From Aequorivita aquimaris (GTDB lineage: Bacteria; Bacteroidota; Bacteroidia; Flavobacteriales; Flavobacteriaceae), in contig NZ_JRWG01000002.1 in NCBI RefSeq assembly GCF_001573155.1, positions 434,001 through 498,000 on the forward strand: a stretch of DNA of 64,000 bases, read 5' to 3'. Under the pieces are notes generated by a model. That model had not been told where the DNA came from, made no database searches, and worked only from the letters and a program-made list of their open reading frames with translations. Every line of letters starts with the position of its first letter. The stretch's first letter is position 1. The translations under genes and the position numbers were made by a program. This document shows positions 8,642 to 17,269 of this stretch, piece after piece.

Positions 8642-9646
8642 TTAAGGTACTTCAATTACATTAACAATCTTGTTGATGATGTCTTCGGAAGTAATGTTTT
8701 CGGCCTCCGCTTCGTAAGTTATGCCGATACGGTGGCGAAGCACATCGTGCACTACCGCGCGAACATCTTCTGGCACTACATACCCGCGACGGCGGATGAA
8801 GGCATAACATTTAGCGGCAATGGCAAGGTTGATACTTCCACGTGGTGATGCGCCAAAATTGATAAGTGGTTTTAAATCTGCAAGCCCAAAATTCTCGGGA
8901 GTTCGTGTTGCGAAAATGATATCGAGAATGTATTTCTCAATCTTTTCATCCATATAAACTTCCCGAACGGCAGCCTGTGCCCGAAGAATTTGATCGATGG
9001 TCGCCACTGGATTGATTTGCTCGTAAGCGCCTTTTAAGTTTTGACGGATGATGAGTTGCTCCTCGGCAATCTGTGGATATTTTATTACCGTTTTCAACAT
9101 AAAACGGTCCACCTGTGCTTCGGGCAGCGGATAGGTTCCTTCCTGCTCAATTGGGTTTTGGGTTGCCATTACCAAAAATGGCTTGTCGAGGGTAAAAGTG
9201 GTTTCGCCAATGGTTACCTGCTTTTCCTGCATCGCCTCCAAAAGCGCTGATTGTACTTTTGCGGGAGCCCGGTTAATTTCATCCGCAAGTACGAAATTGG
9301 CAAAGATGGGACCTTTTTTTATGCTGAAGTCATTTACTTTCATATTGTAAATGAGCGTTCCCACAACATCGGCGGGAAGCAAATCTGGGGTAAACTGTAT
9401 TCGGCTGAAAGTACCGTGCACCGCTTTTGCAAGTGTGTTGATTGCAAGGGTTTTCGCAAGTCCGGGCACACCTTCCAAAAGGATGTGGCCTTGGCCCAAA
9501 AGCCCTATCATAAGTCGTTCCACCATATGTTTTTGGCCTACGATTACTTTGTTCATTTCCATAGAAAGTACATCCACAAATGCACTTTCCCTTTCAATTT
9601 TTTCGTTTAATGCCCCAATGTCAAAGGTCGAATTTGTATTTTCCAT
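8642..9646 (-). CDS. moxR: MoxR family AAA+ ATPase
   Basis: A 334-residue AAA+ ATPase. Walker A is GVPGLAKT (59-66), Walker B ends in DE (122-123, FVLADEINRA), and the family signature NPIEQEGTYPLPEAQVDRF follows. MoxR proteins act as chaperones or activators for VWA-domain partners; here the partners are the DUF58, BatA and BatB proteins encoded downstream. It is the first gene of the Bat operon, with an ATG start and no other gene on its strand for about 145 bases upstream. Confidence 0.96.
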   Translation of the reverse strand: MENTNSTFDIGALNEKIERESAFVDVLSMEMNKVIVGQKHMVERLMIGLLGQGHILLEGVPGLAKTLAINTLAKAVHGTFSRIQFTPDLLPADVVGTLIYNMKVNDFSIKKGPIFANFVLADEINRAPAKVQSALLEAMQEKQVTIGETTFTLDKPFLVMATQNPIEQEGTYPLPEAQVDRFMLKTVIKYPQIAEEQLIIRQNLKGAYEQINPVATIDQILRAQAAVREVYMDEKIEKYILDIIFATRTPENFGLADLKPLINFGASPRGSINLAIAAKCYAFIRRRGYVVPEDVRAVVHDVLRHRIGITYEAEAENITSEDIINKIVNVIEVP

Positions 9647-9739
9647 ACTGTATTTAGATTCAATTTAAAGCCTTTATAAAAAGACGGTGCAAATTGAAAA
9701 TTTATTGTAGAAAATCCTGTTAATGATTGGTTAAAATAA

Positions 9740-9770
9740 AAAAGAGGAAATTTTTCAATTTTCCTCTTTT
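9740..9770 (-). terminator. intrinsic terminator after the DUF4382 gene
   Basis: Arms AAAAGAGGAAA and TTTTCCTCTTTT surround an 8-base loop, with T-runs on both strands. It lies 22 bases past the DUF4382 stop and upstream of moxR, so it would insulate the Bat operon. Confidence 0.75.
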
Positions 9771-9792
9771 ATAAATTTATTTTAATTGTGTT

Positions 9793-10578
9793 TTATGGTT
9801 CCAAATCTATTTCTCCCATAGCTGTAACTTCACCTTGAACGACAGTTACATTTTCAACAACAAGTGGAGGAATTCCCAAGCCTAGATCGGCTTGAAATGC
9901 GACGGTATAGGTTCCATCGGGAACACCGCTTAAAAGAAATTCGCCCGCTATATTTGTATAGGAAGAAATTTCAATAGGTCCATTTGTGGCAGTCACCATT
10001 ACCAATCCACCAACTGGAATAATGGTTCCTGAAATTGCGCCACTTTCTGCAGCAGTAGTAGCCCTTATCACTGGCTTAAGGCTATAGCCGCCATTTCCTT
10101 GCGCGACAATAGATTTATCAACATCAAAATCGAGCATAAATTCATATAAAATTCCAGGCTCTAGGTTTTCGTTTACTTGAATTTTTAAACCAGATTGTTG
10201 TGAACTTGGAGTGTCTAGTGGCAAAGGTTGACCATCTACAACTATTGTGTTTTGATCCCCAAGAACTAGGCGTATCTGGCTAATATTTCCAGCGGGGACT
10301 TCATCGTTGAACAATAGAACATTGACGCCAGCGGTTAATTCCAATAGATCATAAATACCGGCGTTAATGCCTAAAGTAATATCATCTTGGCCGCCATTAT
10401 ATTTTATTACTACTTCTTGAACATCAATAAACACAGCGTCATAATCGCCAGGAGCATCAGTTAATCTAAGGGACAATTTTGCATTACCATCATTGTTGGT
10501 AGCATCATCATCACTACTACAAGCGGTAAAACCTACAATCAACAAAGCAATTAAGCTAATTTTTAAAAGGGATTTCAT
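9793..10578 (-). CDS. DUF4382 domain lipoprotein
   Basis: A 261-residue lipoprotein: lipobox GFTAC with Cys20, a short Asp/Asn-rich spacer, then a DUF4382 domain (from about 35 to 170, beginning LSLRLTDAPGDYDAVFIDVQEV) and a C-terminal carboxypeptidase-regulatory-like beta sandwich (about 180-255, GAISGTIIPVGG to GTYTVAFQ). These proteins are common and uncharacterised in Bacteroidota; surface or outer-membrane location is inferred from the lipobox. It is a single-gene unit with its own promoter motif upstream and a terminator downstream. Confidence 0.88.
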   Translation of the reverse strand: MKSLLKISLIALLIVGFTACSSDDDATNNDGNAKLSLRLTDAPGDYDAVFIDVQEVVIKYNGGQDDITLGINAGIYDLLELTAGVNVLLFNDEVPAGNISQIRLVLGDQNTIVVDGQPLPLDTPSSQQSGLKIQVNENLEPGILYEFMLDFDVDKSIVAQGNGGYSLKPVIRATTAAESGAISGTIIPVGGLVMVTATNGPIEISSYTNIAGEFLLSGVPDGTYTVAFQADLGLGIPPLVVENVTVVQGEVTAMGEIDLEP

Positions 10579-10603
10579 GGTTATATTTTTAGAATTAGTT
10601 TTA

Positions 10604-10611
10604 CAAACATA
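10604..10611 (-). promoter_or_regulatory. -7 promoter element of the DUF4382 gene
   Basis: On the minus strand this reads TATGTTTG, a match to the Bacteroidota TAnnTTTG motif, 26 bases before the ATG. A clear -33 element was not seen. Confidence 0.55.
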
Positions 10612-10721
10612 TTATTCGAAATTTAGAGTTTTATGAATGTTAAGAACTATTAACTTTTGAGTTAACTAATTTTAACCATTGCAGATATTATAGAAATGTT
10701 ATTTTTAGAAAAAGATTGAAT

Positions 10722-11483
10722 ATGAAAAACAAGACTGCATTTATAACCGGAGCAACCTCTGGCATTGGAATGGCAACGGCAAAACTTTTCGCCAAAAACG
10801 GACTAAAATTAATTCTCTGCGGAAGAAGGGAAGACAGGTTGAAAAAGCTTTCGAAAGAACTTTCAACTTTCACTGAAGTTCATACGTTAAGTTTTGATGT
10901 TCGCAATAAAGAAGCAGTTTTTTCAGCTGTGAATTCACTTCCGAAGCAATTTTCAGAAATAGATATTTTAATAAACAATGCTGGCAACGCACACGGAATG
11001 GATACCATTGATGAAGGAAATATTGACGATTGGGACGCGATGCTGGATATAAATGTGAAGGGTTTACTTTATGTGAGCAAAGCAATTCTTCCGAAAATGA
11101 TGGAGCGTAAAAGCGGGCATATTATAAATATTGGAAGCACTGCCGGAAAAGAAGTCTATCCAAAAGGAAACGTTTATTGCGCTAGCAAACATGCTGTGGA
11201 CGCCATAAATCAAGGAATGCGATTGGATTTGAACGGAAAGGGAATAAAAGTGGGAGCCATAAACCCTGGATTGGTTGAAACAGAATTTAGCGAAGTGCGA
11301 TTTAAAGGTGATTCTGAAAAAGCCGAAAAAGTCTACCAAGGTTACACACCTTTAAAACCCGAAGATATTGCAGATATTATTTGGTTTGCCGTTACCCGTC
11401 CACCGCACGTGAATATTGCAGATTTGACCGTTATGTGCTTGGATCAGGCGAGTAGCACAATTGTTAATAAGGCTTCAAGTTGA
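10722..11483 (+). CDS. short-chain dehydrogenase/reductase (YdfG-like)
   Basis: A classical SDR: the nucleotide-binding motif TGATSGIG near the N-terminus, NNAG (about residue 85), and the catalytic YCASK with the preceding Ser (INIGSTAGKE). Similarity in style to YdfG suggests an NADP-dependent 3-hydroxy acid or serine dehydrogenase, but substrate cannot be read from the sequence. I use ATG 10722; the TTG two codons upstream is unlikely. The gene is transcribed away from the DUF4382 gene and is followed by the inverted-heptamer element. Confidence 0.92.
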   Translation: MKNKTAFITGATSGIGMATAKLFAKNGLKLILCGRREDRLKKLSKELSTFTEVHTLSFDVRNKEAVFSAVNSLPKQFSEIDILINNAGNAHGMDTIDEGNIDDWDAMLDINVKGLLYVSKAILPKMMERKSGHIINIGSTAGKEVYPKGNVYCASKHAVDAINQGMRLDLNGKGIKVGAINPGLVETEFSEVRFKGDSEKAEKVYQGYTPLKPEDIADIIWFAVTRPPHVNIADLTVMCLDQASSTIVNKASS

Positions 11484-11485
11484 AA

Positions 11486-11502
11486 GTTGCAGGTTGCAGG
11501 TT
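11486..11502. repeat. left heptamer array of the four-helix-bundle element
   Basis: GTTGCAGGTTGCAGGTT, about 2.4 copies of a 7-base unit. It is a perfect inverted match to the array at 11925-11956, and the two enclose the broken four-helix-bundle gene. Confidence 0.85.
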
Positions 11503-11505
11503 TTC

Positions 11506-11513
11506 TAAATTTG
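11506..11513 (+). promoter_or_regulatory. -7 promoter element inside the heptamer-flanked element
   Basis: TAAATTTG matches TAnnTTTG and lies 7 bases before the ATG at 11520. Transcription would therefore begin almost at the start codon. Confidence 0.4.
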
Positions 11514-11519
11514 AATATT

Positions 11520-11909
11520 ATGGCTAAAATTGAAAGATTTGAGGATTTGGAAATTTGGCAGTTAGCCAGAGAAATTTGTAAAGATGTTTGAGCCATAATT
11601 CAAAATACAACTTTACAAAAGGATTATAAACTTCGAAAGCAAATAAATGGGGCTTCGGGTTCTATAATGGATAATATTTCCGAAGGATTTGAAAGAGATG
11701 GAAATCGAGAGTTTATTAATTTTTTAAGTATTGCCAAAGCTTCGTGTGGTGAAACAAGATCTCAATTATATCGTTGTTTGGATAGAAATCATATTGATGA
11801 AGAGACTTTTAAAAAAATTTCTGAAAAAGCCATTTTAAATAGTAGAAAAATAAAATCATTTATGATATATCTGAAAAACTCAGGCATAAAAGGTTCAAAA
11901 TATGATTAG
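11520..11909 (+). pseudogene. four-helix-bundle protein (23S rRNA IVP family), interrupted by TGA
   Basis: Read from ATG 11520, the frame encodes a typical member of the S23/intervening-sequence four-helix-bundle family: MAKIERFEDLEIWQLAREIC at the N-terminus, then [20 protein letters not shown] and [17 protein letters not shown]. Codon 24 is TGA (11589-11591). Nothing is shifted in frame and the rest of the protein is well conserved, so one G-to-A change from TGG (Trp) would explain it. The only long unbroken part starts at ATG 11667 and lacks the first helix. The gene is enclosed by inverted heptamer arrays. A sequencing error cannot be excluded. Confidence 0.8.
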
Positions 11910-11924
11910 AAAAAAATAACTTTT

Positions 11925-11956
11925 AACCTGCAACCTGCAACCTGCAACCTGCAACC
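11925..11956. repeat. right heptamer array of the four-helix-bundle element
   Basis: A tandem array of about 4.6 copies of AACCTGC, ending 6 bases before the next gene's start codon. It is the inverse of the array at 11486-11502. Confidence 0.9.
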
Positions 11957-11962
11957 ATAATC

Positions 11963-13099
11963 ATGATCAACAAACGCCTTCTTATCAAAAATCTGCTCGC
12001 CCATAACGACGAGAGCAGTTTCTATGATAAAAAGCGAAAAATAGACCTCGGCACCAAAGAAGGAAAGGCGAAATTTCTGAAACACATTTGCGCGCTCAGT
12101 AACAGCAATCCGGCAAATAATTCCTTTATCGTAATTGGCGTTGAGGATGAAACCAACGAGATTCGGGGAGTCGATTTTTTTGACGACAGCAAAATCCAAA
12201 ACCTCGTAAACGCCTATCTCACCAATGCGCCGCTGATTATTTATGAAAACGTCGCATTTCCCAATCTGCCTTCAGATAAAGTGGTGGGCTTGGTAACGAT
12301 TCGCCCAAACGGTAAGATAACTTCGCTACGCAAAAACATTTGGAAATATTGGGGCGGTTCTATTTTTCTTCGAGATGGCAGTATTTCGATGCCGAAGGAT
12401 TTTGATATTGAGATAAAAGACGTGAATTCCGAAATAGTAAAATCCATAGAAAACGCCGCCAAAAATAATATTGAACTCACGCTTGACGGTGTAATGGATT
12501 TTACCAACAATCGCCACAAAGATTTGGAAAGCCACTACAAAGTTTTTAAGGAACAATTTGTGGTTTGTTGGGCTGGAAACCCAAAAAGAGTAAAGGAAAA
12601 TCTTTATTATTCTCGCGTTGATATTGAATTGATAAACGAACAGGTTCGGCTATTTTATTCGGCTTTGGACGAAATAAGCATTACTTATAATGATGATTAT
12701 TTTAAAACCGTAGAGTATGTTCACTTGGGATTGAATGAACAATTTAAATATTATCCGTTGGAGGAAGTGACGATTCATTTCAAAGAAAATGGCTCTTACA
12801 GTATGGATTCAAAACTTATTTTTGAAGCACCCAAATTCAACAAAAAAACGCTTTTTCATATTTATAATTCAAACAATGCCGTCTTGGAAAAGTTAAAAAA
12901 GAGCATTCCACTGAACGCTTCCGAAGAAAAGGATTTGCACAGTCTTCCTTCCACATATCTTATTTGCTATTTGAATGATTTTGAAGAAGCAAAGGAAAAA
13001 TTACAGGAAGCGAAGGAATTTTTGAGGGATTATGACGCTGAAGCCTACCAACTTTCAAAAGAATCGCTGCGTATTTTGAGGAAGGTGAGTTATAATTAA
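11963..13099 (+). CDS. AlbA_2 (Schlafen-type) putative DNA-binding domain protein
   Basis: A 378-residue protein whose first ~165 residues resemble the AlbA_2/Schlafen domain: an ESSFYDKKRKIDLGTKEGKAK segment, then an N..NNSFIVIGVEDETNEIRGVDF core and a later RLRNG-like FLRDGSISMP strand. The rest (about 170-378) has no domain I recognise. Members of this family are often annotated as transcriptional regulators or ATP-binding proteins without direct proof. The start codon lies just behind the right heptamer array, so the element may supply part of its upstream region. The SPFH gene follows after 57 bases. Confidence 0.75.
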   Translation: MINKRLLIKNLLAHNDESSFYDKKRKIDLGTKEGKAKFLKHICALSNSNPANNSFIVIGVEDETNEIRGVDFFDDSKIQNLVNAYLTNAPLIIYENVAFPNLPSDKVVGLVTIRPNGKITSLRKNIWKYWGGSIFLRDGSISMPKDFDIEIKDVNSEIVKSIENAAKNNIELTLDGVMDFTNNRHKDLESHYKVFKEQFVVCWAGNPKRVKENLYYSRVDIELINEQVRLFYSALDEISITYNDDYFKTVEYVHLGLNEQFKYYPLEEVTIHFKENGSYSMDSKLIFEAPKFNKKTLFHIYNSNNAVLEKLKKSIPLNASEEKDLHSLPSTYLICYLNDFEEAKEKLQEAKEFLRDYDAEAYQLSKESLRILRKVSYN

Positions 13100-13156
13100 T
13101 CCAATGTTAAACCTATTTTTATATCTTTAAACTTCAATTTTTAAAATTTTGGAACT

Positions 13157-14296
13157 ATGGGCATTTTCGACACAATAAAAGAAAAACTAAGCAATGAATT
13201 CATCGACATCATCGAGTGGCTGGATTATACGCCAGATACTATTTGTCATCGTTTTGAACGTTACCAAAACGAAATAAAAAATAACGCAAAACTCATCGTG
13301 CGCGAAGGGCAAACAGCAGTTTTTATAAACGAAGGCCAATTGGCAGACGTTTTTAAGCCCGGAACCTATACGTTGAACACCCAAAACCTTCCTATTTTAA
13401 CCACGTTGAAAGGTTGGAAATACGGGTTTGATAGTCCTTTCAAAGCTGAAGTTTATTTTGTGAACACCCATCTTTTTACCGATGAAAAATGGGGCACCAA
13501 AAACCCGATTACGCTAAGCGATGACCGTTTCGGCTTGGTTGAAATCCGTGCTTTCGGAACCTATGCATACCGGATTAACGATGCCGGAAAATTTATTGTT
13601 GACATAGTTGGAACCGACAATAATTTCACCAATTTCGAAATAAACGAACATTTAAAGAGCCTTATCGCCACACGATTTACGGATACTGTTGGCGAAGCAA
13701 AACTTCCCATAGAACTGTACGCGGCAAACACTACCGAGCTTTCCGAAACCTGTAAGGAAGTGATGCAACCGGAGTTTAACAGTGTGGGAATTTCCTTGGA
13801 AAAATTCTTTATTGAAAACGTTTCCATGCCCGAAGACCTTAAAAAGGAAATCTTCGAATACAGCCGAATTGACAAGTTGGATCTTGACAAGCTCACCAAA
13901 TTCAAAACTGCAAAAGCTATTGAAGCTGCCGCGGCCAATGAGGGTGGAACAGCTGGAGCCGGAATGGGAATGGGAATGGGCTTCGTACTCGCGCAACAAA
14001 TGGGCGGGATGATGAATCCACAAATGGGCCAACAGCAAATGCAACAACAGCAGCCACAGGGCGGAATGATGCCGCCGCCAATGCCTGCCGCAGTCCAATA
14101 TTTTTACGCCGCCAATGGCACACAGGCCGGTCCGGTGAGTTTTGAGCAGTTGCAATCTTTGTTTGCGAGCAGAACGGTAAACAAAGACACTTTAGTTTGG
14201 AAAGCCGGTTTGGCAGAATGGACACCGCTTCAGCAGATTGAGGAATTGAAATCGTTTTTGGGTGGAAATACCCCACCGCCGCTTCCACAGCAATAA
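13157..14296 (+). CDS. SPFH domain protein (YdjI/virion-core-like) with GYF_2 domain
   Basis: A 379-residue protein. Residues about 40-250 form the SPFH-type domain of the YdjI or virion core protein family (LIVREGQTAVFINEGQLADV, then VEIRAFGTYAYRI). A Gly/Met/Gln/Pro-rich linker (about 260-310) leads to a C-terminal GYF_2 domain (YAANGTQAGPVSFEQLQ to TLVWKAGLAEWTPL). There is no membrane segment, so recruitment to the membrane by a partner is likely. In Bacillus subtilis the YdjI homologue is recruited by the zinc-ribbon protein YdjG together with YdjH; here a zinc-ribbon membrane protein is encoded 52 bases downstream. Confidence 0.88.
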   Translation: MGIFDTIKEKLSNEFIDIIEWLDYTPDTICHRFERYQNEIKNNAKLIVREGQTAVFINEGQLADVFKPGTYTLNTQNLPILTTLKGWKYGFDSPFKAEVYFVNTHLFTDEKWGTKNPITLSDDRFGLVEIRAFGTYAYRINDAGKFIVDIVGTDNNFTNFEINEHLKSLIATRFTDTVGEAKLPIELYAANTTELSETCKEVMQPEFNSVGISLEKFFIENVSMPEDLKKEIFEYSRIDKLDLDKLTKFKTAKAIEAAAANEGGTAGAGMGMGMGFVLAQQMGGMMNPQMGQQQMQQQQPQGGMMPPPMPAAVQYFYAANGTQAGPVSFEQLQSLFASRTVNKDTLVWKAGLAEWTPLQQIEELKSFLGGNTPPPLPQQ

Positions 14297-14348
14297 TTGC
14301 GAGGCACGAAACAATCCCAAATTCTAAACCGGGAGGTTTATATTTTCA

Positions 14349-15437
14349 ATGGAAGAAATTTCACCAAAAAAATCTGAACTCAAAAAATCTTGTGTCAACT
14401 GTGGCGCAGAGCTTACCTATGCGCCTGGGACAACTGAGCTAAAATGTGATTATTGCGGCCATACCGAAACGATTGCCCCTTCCGAAAATGGTTTTGAGGA
14501 ATTGGAATTGAAACCTTATCTCGAAAAGATGGGCTCGCAAAAACACAGCGAGGAAATCACGATGCTCCACTGTAAAAATTGTGGTGCCAACCAACACATT
14601 GAAGAAAATTACAAATCGCTTTCCTGTATTTATTGCGGCTCGCCCTTGATTATTGAAGATGCCTATAAAGAGGAATGGATACTTCCGGGTGCGGTTTTGC
14701 CCTTTCAAATTGATCAAAAAAAAGCATTTCAAATTTTTAAAAAATGGGTCGATGGACTTTGGTTTGCGCCAAACAATCTAAAAAAAGCCGCCCTCGATCC
14801 CGAAAAAACGCGAGGGCTTTACGCCCCATATTGGACGTTTGACGCCCAACTTTATGCAGATTATACAGGCCAGCGTGGCGAATATTATTACGTGACCAAA
14901 ACAGTGGGCAGCGGAAAAAATAAAAGAACCGTACAAGAAAGAAGAACGCGCTGGTATCCTGCTTCGGGAAGTGTTTCGGGATTTGTTGACGACACTTTAA
15001 TTAAAGCTTCCAACCAAAAAACGGGGGTTATTCCACAGAAAATAGCTCGGTGGAATTTAAAAATGCTGAAACCTTTTGACAGTTCCTATCTCGCGGGTTT
15101 TGTTACTGAAAAATATACTATTCCGCTTTTGGAAGGACATCTGGAAAGCAATAAAATCGCCGAACAGATTGCAGACAGTTGGATTCGGCGCGATATTGGC
15201 GGCGATACCCAACAAGTAACATCCACGGATATGACGCTTTCCGAAGAAACATTTAAGCATGTCCTGCTTCCGGTCTATGTCAGCACCTATAGATTTAAGG
15301 GCAAGCGCTATAATTTCTTCGTAAATGGCCAAAGTGGTGTTATTTCGGGCGAGCGACCGTATTCGTTTTGGAAAATATTCTTTTTTGTCCTCGCGATTCT
15401 TTGCGTAATTGGACTCATTTATTTATTTTCTAAATGA
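14349..15437 (+). CDS. double zinc-ribbon membrane protein (YdjG-like)
   Basis: A 362-residue protein with two four-cysteine zinc ribbons: C15, C18, C33, C36 and C75, C78, C93, C96. A large middle region follows (WILPGAVLPFQIDQKKA, then LYAPYWTFDAQLYADYTGQ), and one transmembrane segment lies near the C-terminus (about 341-360, IFFFVLAILCVIGLIYLF). Such proteins are sometimes loosely annotated as PriA-like because of the ribbons, but there is no helicase domain. A GGGAGGTTTA stretch precedes the ATG. It overlaps the next gene by four bases. The pairing with the SPFH gene suggests it is the membrane anchor. Confidence 0.85.
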   Translation: MEEISPKKSELKKSCVNCGAELTYAPGTTELKCDYCGHTETIAPSENGFEELELKPYLEKMGSQKHSEEITMLHCKNCGANQHIEENYKSLSCIYCGSPLIIEDAYKEEWILPGAVLPFQIDQKKAFQIFKKWVDGLWFAPNNLKKAALDPEKTRGLYAPYWTFDAQLYADYTGQRGEYYYVTKTVGSGKNKRTVQERRTRWYPASGSVSGFVDDTLIKASNQKTGVIPQKIARWNLKMLKPFDSSYLAGFVTEKYTIPLLEGHLESNKIAEQIADSWIRRDIGGDTQQVTSTDMTLSEETFKHVLLPVYVSTYRFKGKRYNFFVNGQSGVISGERPYSFWKIFFFVLAILCVIGLIYLFSK

Positions 15438-16162
15438 TGAAAACAGTTGTAATCGGCGATATTCACGGAGGGTTTAGGGCGTTAAAACAATTATTGGAAG
15501 GGGTAAATCTTCCGAAAGGCACACAATATATTTTTGTGGGCGATTACGTGGACGGCTGGAGCGAATCGGCCGAAGTGGTTTCGTATTTGATAGATTTTTC
15601 AAAAAAAAATGATTGCATTTTTATCCGCGGAAATCACGATGAATTGCTTTATAAGTATTTAAAATTCGGTGAAAGAAACCCAATGTGGCTCAGTCAGGGT
15701 GGGGAGAGCAGCGTGGAAAGCTATTCGAAAATTTCCGAAGAAGAAAAGGAAAAGCATCTTCAATTTTTTGAAAATTTGGTGAATTTTCACGAAGATTCCG
15801 AAAACAGACTTTTCGTTCATGCGGGTTTTACCAATCAGCATGGGCCGCAAAGTGAGTATTATCCAAACATGGTCTATTGGGACCGAACCCTTTGGGAAAT
15901 GGTCTGCGCGATGGATTCCTCCATTTCCGAAGAGGACGATAAATACCCAAAACGGCTGAAACTTTTTAATGAAATTTATATCGGCCACACGCCCGTAACG
16001 CGTGTTGGGTTTGACAAACCCGCAAATTTCGCCAATGTTTGGAACGTGGATACGGGTGCGGCTTTCAAAGGAAAAATCTCGATGCTCGATGTAGATTCAA
16101 AGGAAATTTGGCAGAGCGAGCCTGTTTATAAATTATATCCCGAAGAAAAAGGCAGGAATTAA
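15434..16162 (+). CDS. serine/threonine-type metallophosphatase
   Basis: A 242-residue calcineurin-type phosphoesterase with all family motifs: GDIHG (residues 8-12), GDYVDGW, GNHDE, and later HAGFT and IGHTP. This is the small bacterial PrpA/ApaH-like class that acts on phosphoproteins or Ap4A; substrate is not deducible. Its ATG overlaps the stop of the zinc-ribbon gene (ATGA), so translation is coupled, which suggests a role with the SPFH/zinc-ribbon pair. Confidence 0.92.
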   Translation: MMKTVVIGDIHGGFRALKQLLEGVNLPKGTQYIFVGDYVDGWSESAEVVSYLIDFSKKNDCIFIRGNHDELLYKYLKFGERNPMWLSQGGESSVESYSKISEEEKEKHLQFFENLVNFHEDSENRLFVHAGFTNQHGPQSEYYPNMVYWDRTLWEMVCAMDSSISEEDDKYPKRLKLFNEIYIGHTPVTRVGFDKPANFANVWNVDTGAAFKGKISMLDVDSKEIWQSEPVYKLYPEEKGRN

Positions 16163-16196
16163 GACTTCTTTATTACAAATTCCATCTTTCACTTGC

Positions 16197-16204
16197 TATC
16201 TTTG
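16197..16204 (+). promoter_or_regulatory. -7 promoter element of the desaturase gene
   Basis: TATCTTTG matches TAnnTTTG and lies 21 bases before the ATG at 16226. No clear -33 element is visible. Confidence 0.55.
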
Positions 16205-16225
16205 TAATTCCTCTAAAATAACACC

Positions 16226-17215
16226 ATGGCGCTTAAAAATATCCGTTTGGAAGTAATGCAGACTGTTGAAAAGAAAATCGACAGTTATATTGACCAATAT
16301 TTGATCCCTGTTGATGAAATTTGGCAACCCACCGATCTATTGCCCAATTTTCAAAAGGAAAATTATATGGATGAGGTTATCCAAATCCGTGAAGAGGCCA
16401 AAGAATTGGGCTATGATTTCTGGATTGTTTTGGTGGGCGATATGGTTACGGAAGAAGCGTTGCCAACCTACGAAAGTTGGTTGATGGATATGGAAGGCGT
16501 GGACCAGCACGGCCGAAACGGCTGGAGCAAATGGATACGCCATTGGACGGGAGAGGAAAATCGCCACGGAGATGCGCTCAACAAATACCTCTATTTATCC
16601 GGAAGGGTAAATATGAAAGAAGTTGAAAAAACCACCCAACATTTAATTAATGATGGTTTTGAGGTTGGAACCGGCCGCGATCCGTACCGAAACTTTATTT
16701 ATACCAGTTTTCAGGAATTGGCAACGAATGTTTCCCACAACCGCGTTGGAAAAATTGCAAAGAAAAAGGGCAATAAAATGCTTGCGAAAATGTGCAATAT
16801 TATTGCAGGTGATGAAATGCGCCACCACTTGGCCTATCGCGAATTTGTTAAAACTATTTTTGAATACGACGCCAGCGAAATGATGATTGCCTTTCAAGAT
16901 ATGATGCAGAAAAAAATCATTATGCCGGCCCAAAACCTTCGCCAAAGCGGTGGAAAAATGGCTTCGGCGTTTGACGATTTCAGCAACGCGGCACAGCGTT
17001 TGGGCGTCTATACCACATTTGATTACATTGATATTCTTGAAAAACTCAATGCCCATTGGGAAATTTCAAAAATCAGCGGCTTGACCGATGAAGCTGAAAA
17101 GGCACGGGATTATCTTTTGAAATTACCTTCGCGAATGCTTCGTATTGCTGAAAGGATAAAAATTCCACAGGATGCCAACCGTTTTAAATGGGTTGAGCCG
17201 AACGGAATAATATAA
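16226..17215 (+). CDS. acyl-ACP desaturase (fatty acid desaturase type 2)
   Basis: A 329-residue soluble diiron desaturase of the plant stearoyl-ACP type, introducing a double bond into acyl-ACP. The two halves of the diiron site are visible: EEALPTYESW followed by TGEENRHGD, and later GDEMRHHLAYREF. Length is normal for bacterial members. It is monocistronic: its own -7 element lies upstream and a strong palindromic terminator lies downstream. It is likely important for membrane fluidity. Confidence 0.94.
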   Translation: MALKNIRLEVMQTVEKKIDSYIDQYLIPVDEIWQPTDLLPNFQKENYMDEVIQIREEAKELGYDFWIVLVGDMVTEEALPTYESWLMDMEGVDQHGRNGWSKWIRHWTGEENRHGDALNKYLYLSGRVNMKEVEKTTQHLINDGFEVGTGRDPYRNFIYTSFQELATNVSHNRVGKIAKKKGNKMLAKMCNIIAGDEMRHHLAYREFVKTIFEYDASEMMIAFQDMMQKKIIMPAQNLRQSGGKMASAFDDFSNAAQRLGVYTTFDYIDILEKLNAHWEISKISGLTDEAEKARDYLLKLPSRMLRIAERIKIPQDANRFKWVEPNGII

Positions 17216-17220
17216 AATCT

Positions 17221-17252
17221 AAAAGCCGCTTCAATTGAAGCGGCTTTTTTTT
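17221..17252. terminator. bidirectional terminator between desaturase and ALDH genes
   Basis: A perfect 12-bp stem (AAAAGCCGCTTC and GAAGCGGCTTTT) around AATT with T-runs on both sides, placed between two convergent genes. Confidence 0.92.
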
Positions 17253-17269
17253 TCTTTTAAAATATATTA

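Noticed and set aside
11589-11591. TGA read as selenocysteine or another recoded residue
   Set aside because: The family has no conserved Cys or Sec here, no selenium-insertion structure is apparent, and a single change from TGG explains it.
11906-12199. Minus-strand open frame of 97 codons over the heptamer array
   Set aside because: It lies opposite the conserved AlbA_2 gene and its C-terminus is just the translated heptamer array.
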